A stretch of 64,000 nucleotides of DNA from Riptortus pedestris (taxonomy: Eukaryota; Arthropoda; Insecta; Hemiptera; Alydidae). Of the stretch, positions 15,791 to 25,180 are shown one piece after another. Numbering within the stretch: the first letter of the stretch is position 1; every line of letters begins with the position of its first letter. Position numbers and translations under genes: made by a program. The DNA lies in NCBI GenBank assembly GCA_019009955.1, contig CM032228.1:174354001-174418000 (forward strand), in the 5' to 3' direction. The notes beneath the pieces are model-generated. The model saw only the letters and a list, made by a program, of their open reading frames with translations, ran no database searches and had not been told where the DNA came from.

Positions 15791-18700
15791 TGGGGAAAAA
15801 GTAATTTCGGTATTTTTCATGTTTTTCAAAGCGCATTTATTTATATAAATTTTGGATATTAGTGAATGATATATGCGCCGTTTTGATACAATGCCTTTCC
15901 AATCCCACCAAACACTTAGCATCACCTTCCTTAGTGTCAATACAGGCTTTGCCACTGTTTGTGAAGTTTCTCCGGATTTCGACCACGATCTTTGTCGCAC
16001 ATTATTGTCGTACGTGATCCACTTTTCATCACCTGTAATCATTCTTTTCAAAAATGGCTCGATTTCATTTCGTTTCACCAGCGATTCACAAATGGAAACT
16101 CTGTCCATTAAATTTTTTACAGTTAATTCGCATGGAACCCATATATTGAGCTTCTTTTGGTATCCATTCTTATGTAAATGAGTCAAAACTGTTTTATGGT
16201 CGATATTTAGCTCCATAGCGATGTCACGAGATGAAATGTGTCGGTCTACATCAATGTTTTGAAGAATTTCATCAACTTGTTCAACAATTGGCCTGCCAGG
16301 GCGAGGTTCATCATTAAGGTCAAAATTTCCGGAACGAAATCGAGCAAACCAGTTCTGACACTGACGTTCACTTAAACAGACATCACCATAAACACCACAC
16401 AATTTTTGATGAGCCTGAGCTGAATTTATCCCTTTTCGGAAGTAAAAAAGCAATAAATGACCTTCTGGAATCTCCATTTTCAAAGCGCAATAACGTTTGA
16501 CTGAGTAAATGAATGAAACTGTAGAGATATTTGGAATATTCTATGGACTATGACCTTTCAAACATGACATAGTATGGCTTCATGGCTTCACTGAATAAGG
16601 ATTACAAGAGATAAGCGACTTTGATACGCGACTATTGGGATAAACCGAAATTACTTTTTCCCCAACCCTATATATATATATATATTTGTTAATCTCTAGC
16701 AACCCTAATTTTTGTTTCATCATTGCCAAACTTAATATTTAAATATTTCATGCACTTAAAGCATGTAATCAAGTTTGATAATGGGTGAAAGGACACTCAG
16801 CCATTATGCTGCACTAGCATTTATAATTTTTCTTCTACTGTTACCAAACTCTATATTTAAGAGTTTCATGGAAAAATAAGGATGAAGTTTGTTCATGGGT
16901 GAAATCGGGCCAAGAATTGGGTGGAGAGAGGGGGAAAATAAAAAATTCATAATACAGCTGTTACTATTATTAGTTGGATTGAACAATGTTGTATTATCCC
17001 TTCTTACAGAACTTTTAATTTCCTGTAGTTTATATTCTATAATTTTTATCTCTAACAGAAATATTAGCCACCATATCTAGATATATAGTTTTCAGCCATC
17101 ATTATACCCCATTCCTACTCATTTTACAGTAAAACATAAGCCAATGTATCATGGATGATATGACAAAGAAGAGAAGATCTGCTTACTTTATGCAGAACCT
17201 GCGTGATGGACTTCTAGCAGACATCCCTTAGGGGAAATCTGCTAGAAGTCCTGCTAAATTGAGGTTTTACTCATGACATGATTATAAAAAATTTCTTTAA
17301 ATGTCCATCAATCCTAAGGTATGAGAAAAATGAGCCCCGTTCAAAACTGTATTTTTTTTTATATTTCTCTGTAAATGCTCTAGTGTTCACATTTTGGTTT
17401 TATTATTATATACTTGATATTTAAAGGTTTTAAATAAAAGGTCAAGTTTGTTAATGGCTGAAATCAGACCAGAAATAGGGGGGGGGGGCTGAAATTCAAA
17501 ATAACTATGGTATGTTTAGAAATAGAGAATATTATTTATTAACTCCCACTTTTTGCTATTATGGGTTATTGGGACAGGTTATTTTCAGGTTACCACTCTT
17601 TTCTAGTCCAGGGTGGGACTAAGGAATTTATTTAAAGAGCTTGTAACTAAAGAAACTCCTATTGCCCAGGTGGGAATCGAACTTACTGCTCTAGGTTAAC
17701 CGTGTGAGATAAAGTCCAACACTTTGAATAGAGAATTTATCGTGAGTTAAGTAGGGTTTCATACCAGCCTGTGAAAAATCTGCATAGTCTAAGTAGCCCC
17801 TGCAAGAAGAACTTTTTTTTAATCTTTAGAAAGTTTTTTATTCAAAATAATTTCATGGGAAGCAAAACTTATTATGTATAAATAACCAATAGTAATGATT
17901 GGATAAAATCCAAGAAGAAAACTAGATTTTTTGAAAAATAGATTCTGAAAAAGATATTTGATACTTCAAACAGAAGTCCAAATGAGGGATCATGACTAAT
18001 AATAAAATCATATTTTGAGTTTGACATCTGCGAAGCTAAAAGAAAAACTGGATGGCATATGCAAGGAGTCTACCCAAAATGTTGTTGTAAGGGACACCAG
18101 GTAGTCTGACATGCAAATAGTCAGCCTCAGGCTGAATCGATGGATAGACTGAAAGGTGCCTATTGGCTTCTGGGAACCCATAATTTAAAATAAGTGGCAA
18201 CCTTGTGATTTAGGTAGGTAGCAGAAGTCTATGAAATGATTAAAGTACTAAATTATATCCCATTACTACCAGGCACCTAAGAAAAAATGTTAATAGCACA
18301 GCTCCTGTGTCACATGCTTTACTGTAATCGTATTGGTGTCTTTGTGTTGGTGGAAAAATTGACTTAATCTAAGAAATTTGACATAATTAAAGTTAAGAAC
18401 TGAATATCCCAGTTATATGTTTTTAGTTCCTCATTAATATCAGAATGATATACCATCAAACCTATTTTTCTCATTGTGATACCATGACATATACAAGTTA
18501 CAAGTTAATGTATTCCATATGTCTGTTTAAAATAAATGCATGTTAATTGTTTGCTTTAAAAGAAATGGTGTAATTAAATAAAACTAATTCTAAACAAATC
18601 CAGTGCTATATTTGAAATATAAATAACAATTATGTTTTTATTTTAGATTGTTAAACAAAATGGTGGCCGATTAATGGGAAATAAAAGTGAAATGGTGAAT

Positions 18701-18829
18701 AGGCCTTGGAGGACTCAAGCAAATCCCATGCACACGTTATCAACGTTTACACCCCCTCCTCCAGCATATAACCAGTACCAACCTCTATACCACAATTCTT
18801 CTCGTAGTGAGCCCTCCTCAAACTCATGA
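524..18829 (+). CDS. robo: Roundabout (Robo) axon-guidance receptor, 3' half, eight coding exons
   Basis: Robo proteins are single-pass receptors for Slit that steer growing axons and other migrating cells. The window holds exons 524-749, 2223-2338, 5594-5814, 6691-6860, 8360-8682, 10445-10583, 10662-10840 and 18647-18829. All have AG/GT borders and the phases join without a break into 518 residues plus stop. The order is the C-terminal part of one FN3 domain, a full FN3 (exons 2-3), a transmembrane helix (about residues 209-231 of this partial protein) followed by RRR, then a cytoplasmic tail. The tail shows a CC0-like DYAEV (Y308) and the CC1 motif PYATTTLI (Y332), the best family signature. 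No LPPPP-type CC2 or CC3 is seen; FTPPPPAYNQY near the end is only CC2-like. This fits the robo2/robo3 (leak) class, but the paralogue is not settled. The five Ig domains and earlier FN3s lie upstream of the window. Confidence 0.9.
1845..2000 (+). repeat. tRNA-Leu-derived SINE, copy 2
   Basis: GTTCGATTCCTGCCTGGGCA B-box region, then the family body (AGGCTAGAAAAGGATGG, TGTAGATAACC, AATTAACCATAGTAGCAAA). It lies in a robo intron in the gene's orientation. Confidence 0.8.
2223..2338 (+). CDS. robo: robo exon: first half of the membrane-proximal FN3
   Basis: The exon enters in phase 1 after TTTCAG and leaves in phase 0 at CAG|GTAAAT. It reads VPSEPPTGLEAVLLNTS and then the FN3 landmark YLKWKPPP. 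The split of one FN3 over two exons is usual in Robo genes. Confidence 0.88.
2420..2619. mobile_element. Small terminal-inverted-repeat element (MITE-like), 200 bp
   Basis: CTTCACAAAGATTTATTTT at 2420-2438 is the exact inverse complement of AAAATAAATCTTTGTGAAG at 2601-2619. No coding sequence inside and no clear target duplication. The superfamily is not assigned. It starts 82 bp after a robo exon. Confidence 0.6.
3273..3397 (+). repeat. SINE body fragment, copy 3 (tRNA head missing)
   Basis: Only the 3' body is left: TAGTGACAAACTCAT, CCACCCTGGCTAGAAAAGGG, CCTGTAGATAACCC, ending GTAGACGTTAATAAATAA. Confidence 0.8.
5171..5445 (+). pseudogene. LINE (jockey/I-type) AP-endonuclease fragment
   Basis: Read on the plus strand this stretch gives IYRKDRNSDGVGVVIIIKNN, then YIEAIRIKTES, a stop codon and YYTLIAAYWPPYKEL. 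This is the order of the end of a LINE apurinic endonuclease domain (YRxDR, GGGVxIxIK, EAIxIK, xxxYxPP). Stops and length show it is a dead fragment. It sits in the robo intron before exon 5594-5814. Confidence 0.75.
5594..5814 (+). CDS. robo: robo exon: second half of the membrane-proximal FN3
   Basis: The acceptor is TTGTAG and the donor is AG|GTAACG; the exon enters in phase 0 and leaves in phase 2. It carries the FN3 strand pattern ending YSVEVAAATRAGLGPYTDPA, the conserved FN3 landmark (YxVxVAAxTxxGxGPYT). After it comes the juxtamembrane linker RLDTASRQIYRDNQHR. Confidence 0.9.
6691..6860 (+). CDS. robo: robo exon: transmembrane segment
   Basis: The acceptor is TTACAG and the donor is G|GTATGT. 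A Gly/Pro-rich juxtamembrane stretch is followed by AETWFIALLGSMIAVMFLLI and then AMVLVRRRQ. That is a roughly 23-residue hydrophobic helix with a basic cytoplasmic stop-transfer, as in other Robo receptors. An antisense open frame over this exon (6685-6870) is a shadow. Confidence 0.9.
7481..8045 (-). mobile_element. Deleted DNA transposon with CAGGGTGTATCAAAAAGAATCATC termini
   Basis: The 5' end at 7481 and the 3' end finishing at 8045 are inverted copies over about 24 bp (CAGGGTGTATCAAAAAGAAT / ATTCTTTTTGATACACCCTG), flanked by TA on both sides, as for Tc1/mariner/IS630-type elements. On the minus strand a short coding trace near 7610-7680 reads VWDLFECHIDECRASKEGAY followed by a stop. It resembles the C-terminal VW-(x)-R-(x)-CR-(x)-GAHIEHL ending common in insect elements of this class. 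Most of the transposase is gone. Confidence 0.7.
8360..8682 (+). CDS. robo: robo exon: cytoplasmic tail with CC0-like and CC1 motifs
   Basis: The acceptor TTTTTAAG and donor CAG|GTTAGA give phases 1 and 0. The exon encodes 108 residues including WIEPNRAASW, then PADYAEVDP (CC0-like tyrosine) and SPAPYATTTLIPKYP (CC1). In Robo, CC0 and CC1 tyrosines are targets of Abl-type kinases and their phosphatases (established for Drosophila Robo). This exon is the strongest evidence that the gene is a Robo receptor. Confidence 0.92.
9208..9421. mobile_element. 214-bp MITE with ACTGCTCAAAAATGAATAGG termini (Tc1-like)
   Basis: ACTGCTCAAAAATGAATAGG at 9208 continues with GATATTGG and is matched in inverse by CCAATATCCCTATTCATTTT followed by TGAGCAGT ending at 9421. 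The interior is AT-rich and non-coding. The (T)ACTGCTCAAAAA end resembles Tc1-like elements. The TA duplication on the right appears mutated to TT. Confidence 0.7.
10445..10583 (+). CDS. robo: robo exon: cytoplasmic tail segment
   Basis: Pyrimidine-rich TTCTTCTAG acceptor at 10444 and AAAG|GTATTT donor. The exon opens with GWIQICPPSDGKEMESLYPN, a Trp-containing conserved patch, and continues with an Asn/Tyr-rich low-conservation stretch. It enters in phase 0 and leaves in phase 1, matching both neighbours. Confidence 0.85.
10662..10840 (+). CDS. robo: robo exon: Ser/Asn-rich cytoplasmic segment
   Basis: It lies only 78 bp after the previous exon. Acceptor TTTCACTAG, donor CAG|GTAACT, phases 1 and 0. 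It encodes 60 residues beginning GGSVGKPSSLIISQCGRK and ending LSRPQ. No known CC motif is present. The preceding 78-bp intron stays open in frame, so retention would still make protein: it could be an alternatively spliced cassette. Confidence 0.8.
11238..11314. mobile_element. Palindromic mini-element with piggyBac-like ends
   Basis: CTAACCCTTTAATTGCGCAA on the left is mirrored by an imperfect inverse ending TGAAAGGGTTAA on the right; in between, the AAGCCACTATAGTGGCTT-type arms form a near-perfect foldback. CCCTTT ends next to TTAA (left copy mutated to CTAA) are typical of piggyBac elements. Confidence 0.5.
11990..12245 (+). pseudogene. piggyBac transposase relic in the last robo intron
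   Basis: Plus-strand codons give SYFSLYHCLNKLISLKTFRA followed by TGSINGVKFDKKD. This matches the piggyBac catalytic-core pattern (NYFTSxxLxxxLxxxGxRATGTIRxNR). The rest of 11.3-13.2 kb has composition and length suited to a decayed piggyBac, but I could not follow the reading frame further with confidence. Confidence 0.5.
15728..16483 (-). pseudogene. Mariner transposase, truncated before the third catalytic Asp
   Basis: Mariner transposases cut and paste the element using a D,D34D triad. The frame opens with MKMEIPEGHLLLFYFRKGIN, followed by the helix-turn-helix region (RQCQNWFARFRSG, NDEPRPGRP), a WVPCELT form of the WVPHEL motif (about residue 115), ITGDEKW with the first Asp (D152) and VWWDWKG with the second Asp (D194). 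Homology stops at about residue 198 (near base 15890). A deletion then joins it to the element's 3' tail, and the frame runs on into TA repeat as meaningless YIYI. The usual length is about 345 residues, so the third Asp and C-terminus are absent. The N-terminal two thirds is uninterrupted, which points to a fairly recent copy or to amplification as a non-autonomous derivative. Confidence 0.9.
15787..16668 (-). mobile_element. Internally deleted mariner transposon, 882 bp
   Basis: GGGTTGGGGAAAAAGTAATT at 15787 is matched by its inverse AATTACTTTTTCCCCAACCC ending at 16668, with TA on both sides. Full mariners are about 1.3 kb, so roughly 0.4 kb is missing. The inserted minus-strand gene is described separately. 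The element sits inside the (TA)n tract of a HINE-like copy, so its TA target choice is not informative. It carries no functional transposase of its own. Confidence 0.93.
17213..17812 (+). mobile_element. HINE-like element, head-to-tail behind the previous copy
   Basis: Begins TAGCAGACATCCCTTAGGGG right after the previous copy's terminal GATGGAC, shows block A (GAGGTTTTACTCATGACATG, AAATGTCCATCAATCCTA) and block B (AGGTCAAGTTTGTTAATGGC). It ends AAATCTGCATAGTCTAAGTA then GCCCCTGCAAGAAGAAC before a T run. A SINE is inserted at 17536-17726. Confidence 0.75.
17536..17726 (-). repeat. tRNA-Leu-derived SINE, copy 4
   Basis: Minus-strand copy: body in inverse (CCACTTTTTGCTATTATGGG, AGGTTACCACTCTTTTCTAG, GGTGGGACTAAGGA) and then the B box as GGGAATCGAAC. 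It interrupts the HINE-like copy around it. Confidence 0.82.
17813..18646. other. End of the last robo intron
   Basis: About 830 bp of AT-rich sequence up to the final robo acceptor. Nothing recognised beyond the T-rich tract at the acceptor. Confidence 0.4.
18647..18829 (+). CDS. robo: robo last coding exon and stop codon
   Basis: The acceptor TTATTTTAG opens a phase-0 exon of 60 codons plus TGA. It reads IVKQNGGRLMGNKSEM and later STFTPPPPAYNQYQPLY, ending in a Ser-rich SSRSEPSSNS. The proline run resembles an Ena/WASP-type ligand but lacks the leading Leu or Phe of a strong EVH1 site. A 7.8 kb intron packed with mobile elements separates it from the previous exon. The phase match and the gene-like composition support it. 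Confidence 0.8.
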   Translation: MVKQNGGRLMGNKSEMVNRPWRTQANPMHTLSTFTPPPPAYNQYQPLYHNSSRSEPSSNS

Positions 18830-20000
18830 TCTAGTCTATTAACCGGTCATGTATACAAGACTGATTATATTTATAATGAAATAATTTAGATTATTATTAA
18901 ATGAATTGATATTGAAAAACAAATTAAAGAGGTGAAGCCTGCTTGTCTGCTAGTGACTCATATCAATAATGCTGTTGTAAAAATCATATCAGTATAGGAA
19001 TGAGCAAAAAAAAAAAAACATTGCTTTCTCTTAATTTTATGTTATTTATTTATTTTCAAATAAAATTATTTTAAAGCTATTCCTAAAGCCTTTATACAAA
19101 TGTAAAAAAATGTATGTATATTATATATAAACATTTGTACATAATACTTATATAAATAGGATACAGTGTAACTGATTATCAGCAGATCAACTAATTGCTC
19201 ATCATTGCTATTTGCTGATGGTAATACTTCATATTTACAGTTTTCTATGATGTTACACATATCTTTGAAAAGAAAAGTAGTTACATCCAAAACATTTTTT
19301 TTATTATGTTTATTTTGACATTAATGTAAATAAAGTAGTTAGTTGGCCTACACTAGTAGTATTCATTAGCCTATGAATCAGTAATAAATAGTTAAGTAAT
19401 TTAAGGGCTAGATGCCTTAATGTTCATTGTGCCATAATTTTGTCTGCATATAAAGTCCTAATCTTTGAAATACTACATTTCTGGACTAAAAAAAAAAACT
19501 AAGACAAAATATAAACTATGCAATAAGTAGCTTTCATTCTACAAGTATTTATTGCCCTATTTTTTTATTTAGTTATTTATTGCAACTATTTTTTGCAAGA
19601 AAACATTGTTTTTATAGTGTGATCATTAGTTAATAAGAAATATGTAAATTGAGACATGTTATAGCTATCTGAGTGTTTCCTTGTACTTTTGAAGTGATGA
19701 ATATGAATTATTCATTACAATGATTATGACAAATATTAGTTGTTTAATAAAAGTTGTTAATATGAACATAAGAATTTGTGAAATATTGTACATATCATGA
19801 ATGTTATCGACATATAATAAAGCATATACCTAAATGTCCTTATGTATTAGACTTCTAAAATTTTTACAAATGAAGGTAATATGTAAATAGAGACTACACT
19901 CAGGATTTCTCTTTTGCCCTCCAATTGTTGATTGTTAGTTAATTTAATTTACAGTGGTCTGGCTTAGCATTTGTTACTGATTGTTTTATTTATAAATAGT
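18830..20000 (+). other. Probable robo 3' UTR with several polyadenylation signals
   Basis: The first 1.2 kb after the stop is AT-rich single-copy-looking sequence with no open frames of note. AATAAA-type hexamers lie near 19060, 19747 and 19817. Which one ends the transcript cannot be told without cDNA. Confidence 0.4.
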
Positions 20001-21306
20001 TTCCTATAGTGCAACATTTAGAAAACAGAGCTGAAATTGAAGATAGAGGTTGGAATTTGGCAATAGATATTATCAATAATGGATTTATTCATAATATAAC
20101 TTTGTGATGTCTGCACAGAAAACAAAACAAAAAAACAGTGCCTCTTATCTCCAATTTTACTCATTAGTTATGCATTCAACTAAAAATAATGACAATATTA
20201 TTGTGCGTGTAATGTGGACAAACGATTTTCAGTCCTTCAGAAAATGCACTTATCCAAAGCATAAAAGAAGTGCATAATCTGATAAAAAAAAATATACACA
20301 AAATAAGAATTATTCATAATGCAATAACTATCCTACAATTGATGAACACATAAAGAAGTAACTTTCAAAGCACATAACCAAATTTTAATGCCAACTCCAA
20401 AGACAGTGATGGCCAAACATTGGCACAAGAGCTGGGCTTTTTTCATTACTCTTTTTTGTAATACATTAACCAATCATCAATAAACCACGTTTGTTATAGA
20501 AGTATTGTGTTAGCATTTCATAATGAAGTCTCAGGGCAGTAAAACTGGCAGTGTTGTCTAGCATCATGCAGCTGACACTGCAATTACGAACACTTAACAC
20601 CTTTATTCAAAACTGTCATAATAAGGTTGTATGTATTATTTTCAAGATAGACAGCTGGATGAATGTTAACTAGATACATATGAATATTAGATCTAACAAT
20701 ATTATGAGATTATGGGATAGCAAGCAAAAGTTTTTTGTGACTGGTTAATGCAACACAATTTTTTTTTTTAATATATAATATACCATTGCTATTTCAAATA
20801 AAATGCTTTACTCCATGAATTAGTTTTCCGTATTTGGCACTTTCCTAAATAACTTTGTCCATCACTGTAATAAGGAGTCTTAGTATGGTTTAACTGTAGA
20901 AACCTTCTCCTAACACTGCAAGGTTCCTACAGTCTTAACAGATCCTTCAATATTCTTCTTTACCCTGATTACAATTTTTATATTTTTCTAAAAAGCTATT
21001 GTGTAAATACTAATGAGTTACCATCTGATTCTCCTCAAATGTATGTATGTGAAAATTTGTTTTAGTAAAAGAACACAAGAAAAGAACAATAAAAATTTGA
21101 AAAATGAAGACTTCTCTTATTTATAAAAACATCTACCTTCTATATTACATTTAAAACATTTTGACTAGATAATGTTTGGTTTGGTTAGTAAACTAGACAA
21201 AATAATACTCAAAGTCAACATATGAAGTAGGTACAAGGTATATTGAGATTAGAGATATCATCCTCTTTTCTAAGTTGCTACATTACCTCAAAGCTGATTT
21301 TGAGCA
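20001..21306. other. Intergenic stretch between robo and the 123-residue gene
   Basis: AT-rich sequence with short homopolymers. I see no gene, repeat family member or hairpin of note. Confidence 0.4.
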
Positions 21307-21678
21307 TTATTGCCAAGTTGATCTACAATGCCCCAGCCGGTCCTTTCTCTTTCCATTAGGACACATGCGAAGAAAATGACGGGTTCTAAACAGCTTCTTA
21401 GGAGCATGTCTTCTTCTGTGTGGTGGAGATGCAGGTATGACAGGAATGTCATTAACATTCTTATCACTCACTTGGAAGAAGCTGCCTTGTAGATCATTTG
21501 TCCTTACCTCGTTCTTAATTGTGCTGAGATCTTTTTCTTCACTTTCCTTCCATAGTTCCCGATTTCTATTAGGGCTTAGCGTCAAACTAGATGAGTTGTC
21601 TCCCCTTAATCTTCTCTTAGTAGGAAGTGCTAGGCATTCCAAGGCTAACATAGTGAATATTAATGTTTTGATCCACAT
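21307..21678 (-). CDS. Short secreted basic protein, 123 residues, function unknown
   Basis: The protein starts MWIKTLIFTMLALECLALPT, a clean signal peptide with likely cleavage around residues 17-20, then is rich in Arg/Lys/Ser with possible dibasic sites (TKRR, HRRRH, PKK). The C-terminus RMCPNGKRKDRLGHCRSTWQ has only two Cys after the signal region, 11 residues apart, so one disulphide loop is possible; C-P-x-G-(x)-D-(x)-C-R tails are seen in small secreted insect proteins. I do not recognise a named family. A single exon suffices. The gene runs on the opposite strand to robo, its own TATA box at about 21795-21802 supports the start, and the ATG is about 95 nt from the predicted start site. 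It could be a peptide precursor or a secreted effector; this is inference. Confidence 0.65.
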   Translation of the reverse strand: MWIKTLIFTMLALECLALPTKRRLRGDNSSSLTLSPNRNRELWKESEEKDLSTIKNEVRTNDLQGSFFQVSDKNVNDIPVIPASPPHRRRHAPKKLFRTRHFLRMCPNGKRKDRLGHCRSTWQ

Positions 21679-21769
21679 ATCCGTGAAATTGTACTGCCAA
21701 AATCTAGAGCTGAGAAAACTAGAGTCACTCCTCCAGAGGTAATCTAAATATGCTCGAGTTGGTATACAA

Positions 21770-21804
21770 GACTAATCAGTATTGACCAATCTCCTTTTTA
21801 TATC
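21770..21804 (-). promoter_or_regulatory. Core promoter of the 123-residue secreted protein gene
   Basis: On the minus strand GATATAAAAAGGAG holds a TATA box starting at 21802. TTAGTC at 21775-21770 could be the initiator, putting the start site (A at 21773) 29 nt downstream of the TATA box. Confidence 0.5.
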
Positions 21805-22850
21805 ACCCGACTGTTATCTAATCTATTCCTCTCCAAAGTGTGGCTCTTAACTGTACAGCTTTAACAACTAGAGTACATATTATTTTCTCTCTTTTTTTTT
21901 TGTCTTTGATGGATTTGTTTTTTCATAGTAATCAACAAATTTCTTAATTTAATGGCAATTTCCATTTTTGCCCAATTAGTATCTATTATTAACTACATCA
22001 TATTAATGAGGTCCTGGGTTTGAACCCATGTGGTTGATAAGTATTTAGTCACTGAAAATTATTTACTGTTTGCGAAAACACTCTATATTTGGTATAGTGT
22101 CAACTCATTGGACTACTATGTAGGCAATGGGAGACTACAACATGCCTTTGTGACCTTGTTCATTTTCGTGGAAATTAGATTTTTCTGTTCACAATTGTTT
22201 AATTACAATTGTAGTCTATAAACTGAAGCTGAAAAGTAAAAAGTAACCTTGTGAAAATTGGTAATGATTCTAGTGTAGGAGTAAAAAAAAAAAAAAGTAA
22301 AACATTGTTTTCATTTGACCTTTACCATGTGAGATACATGCAAACATGTTTGTCTGATGTCTTCGTTTAAGATTTTACATTTTACACAGCATACATTTTA
22401 TTTGATCAATCCCTTAATCCATATTTAATCATTTCATGCTAAAATAAAGATTATACTTTGTAATGAATAGATCTGCTGTAAGTGGAAGGAAGTAAAAAAA
22501 GAAAATGTAAAATATCGCTGTTATTATGAGTCTGATTAATAAATAAATATTACAATCATGCTGCAACTTTAATTTAATGCAATTGTTATTCCACACATGA
22601 TTTTATAACTCAAATATTAACTAGGATATTCGTAAGTTTTAAATGTTCAGCCACCTGCAAAGCCTCCCCCCCCCCTCCTTCTAAGGCTAAATTCAGTGGA
22701 GCACCTCAGCAACTAATCATCTCATATACAATTAAAATTTCAAATTTGTTTATTTAGCCTTCTTATTACAGGATAAATGGGGAATAGATGGTGGCAGTTC
22801 AGACCAGCTACATGGGAATTCTGCTTAGTTTACCAACATATGATTGACTA
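21805..22850. other. Intergenic AT-rich stretch, no gene seen
   Basis: Only homopolymer runs (A at about 22282, C at about 22668) and unassigned sequence. Weak traces of the HINE-like family occur near the right end. Confidence 0.4.
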
Positions 22851-22854
22851 ACAT

Positions 22855-24232
22855 TTAGCAGATTTCTCTTAAATAATGCTCTAGTGGAGCACAATTTTTG
22901 TTTGATTATTACCAAACCCGATATTTAAACGTTTTATGTTAAAATAAACACCACATTCTGTCTGAAATGGGACCAAAGGGAGGTGGGAATTGCAAAAATA
23001 TCTAGTTTTAATAAAATTATATAAAATCAATGTTATTTAAAATTTAATTATCTATAAATGTTGTTATTTCCATTTTCCTCTGTCTTGAATATTAACCGAG
23101 AAATTTGCATTAAGGCCGTACAAGTGGCGCGATTTTCGAAACATTTTCTCAAATGTCAAATGATCATACCTAGGAAATGACCTCTTGGATATTCCATATC
23201 TATCTACTTATATACTTGTCTGCTACCGCTCTAGAGGTCGAAATTTTTGTTGTATTGTAACCACACTCCATATGTAAGTGTTTTATCTTCAATATAAATA
23301 AATATCCAGGTTCCATTCTAAAAACAATGGCTATTGAGGTCTTACTCATGACGCGATTTTTGAAAAATTTCCTCAAATGTCCATCGATCCTACCCAGGCG
23401 ATGACGAAAATGAGGCCCGTTCAAAATTATATATATATATTTGTCTGTTAACCCTCTAGTGGTCGCAATTTTTGTTTAATTGTTACCAAACTCGATATTT
23501 AATTGTTTTATGTAAAAAGGAAGATCAAGTTCGTTAATGGCTGAAATCGGACTAGTGGGGGAGGGGGGATTTTGAAAATTCGAAAATCTCCATTAGTATA
23601 CGTCGGATCGAACAATTGTAAAGAACCAATCTTATTGTAAATTAAATGATCTATAAATATAATTTTATACATATTTTCTGTATCATGAATATTAACAGAG
23701 ATATTTGGATTTTGTAGTTGTCCGCTTTCAGTAAACCCCCATTCCTACTCATGTTATATTAATAATAAGCTGTTATATCACGAACCCCTTCATTACATGT
23801 TTAAATAAGGAATATTGTTTTCATTGAACTTTTACTTTGTGAGATATATGTAAATACGTTTGTTGACCTCCCCTTTTTGTTCTGGGATTACTAAAATTTA
23901 AGCAATTGAGATTAAAATTATTCTGATTCCTTACAATTTGCAGGTACTAGCTATAGTAAATAGTTTTCAATAAAATTAATATATTATTATATTAAGATAA
24001 ATTTCATTAATGGTTTTTATTTCCGGCCTAGAATTCAGGTTGGCTGTCTTGTTTGTTTACAATTCAGACGCTTTCCGTTGTAGAGTTATTAACTTCTAAC
24101 TGAAAGATTTCTCATTACCGTTTGTATTTATTCACTTACTATGCTTGGTGGTGTTTCCAGCATGTATGTTTATTTGTTGTAAACCTTTGCGTAGTAAATC
24201 TGCTTAGTTTACGCAGCCCCTGCGTGACGGAC
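22855..24232 (+). mobile_element. HINE-like copies, one partial and one nearly complete
   Basis: A partial copy starts TTAGCAGATTTCTCTTAAAT at 22855 and reaches block B. From about 23325 a fuller copy follows: block A (TGAGGTCTTACTCATGACGC, AAATGTCCATCGATCCTACC), a short (TA)n, block B (CCCTCTAGTGGTCGCAATTT, CGTTAATGGCTGAAATCGGA). It ends at 24232 with AATCTGCTTAGTTTACGCAG and CCCCTGCGTGACGGAC followed by ten or more T. The 3' hairpin ACGCAG-CCC-CTGCGT is perfect. Confidence 0.8.
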
Positions 24233-24639
24233 TTTTTTTTTTCATTTAAGCCTAATGTTCCTGTTCTGATTTTGGTCATTAAGCGTTAGTTTAGTGAGTC
24301 TAGCGTCAAAGAAGTGATAAGGATATAGTGCTCTGTAGCCTTAAAATAAACTGATTGTTGCTACATTGTCTAGAGAGGAGACCAGGTGTGCAGAGTCAAG
24401 TTTAAACCGTATTTGTGCTGCCTTGTTGCTAGAACGGGGATGCACTTCCTTGCCCTTATCGCGTCTTACTTCACTATATGACTAACTTCATATCTTATCT
24501 GCGTCACATGCCCAGTACCTCTGACGTCACATAAACCTATTTCCCCTTTCTGGTGTCCAGTAAATAACTGCTATCGTAATACAGAATTTATAATAAAGCT
24601 TAAATGAATTGTTTACAGCCGAACAAGCTTACGGCGGGA
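24233..24639. other. Unassigned GC-richer segment, possibly a solo LTR
   Basis: Wedged between two HINE-like copies. It opens near TGTTCCTG (24251), contains AATAAAG and reaches TTTACA (about 24624). The TG...CA ends are suggestive, but no flanking duplication is visible. Confidence 0.2.

Positions 24640-25180
<541 letters not shown>

Larger units (their letters stand above)
15600..17211 (+). mobile_element. HINE-like (DINE-1-type) element interrupted by a mariner
   Basis: The left block (GAGGTTGCTCCCATGACATA, TTTTTGAAAAATGTCTTCAAATG) is the family's block A; the (TA)n tract follows, broken by the mariner at 15787-16668. Block B follows from 16690 and appears twice (CAAACTTAATATTTAAATAT near 16727 and CAAACTCTATATTTAAGAGT near 16845). 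The end AGATCTGCTTACTTTATGCA and GAACCTGCGTGATGGAC is the family 3' terminus. Confidence 0.7.

Noticed and set aside
21437..21742. 101-residue plus-strand frame
   Set aside because: Antisense to the 123-residue secreted protein, without promoter or signal.
24251..24624. Solo LTR between two HINE-like copies
   Set aside because: TG...CA ends and an AATAAA are present, but no target duplication and no internal partner; kept only as a low-confidence note.
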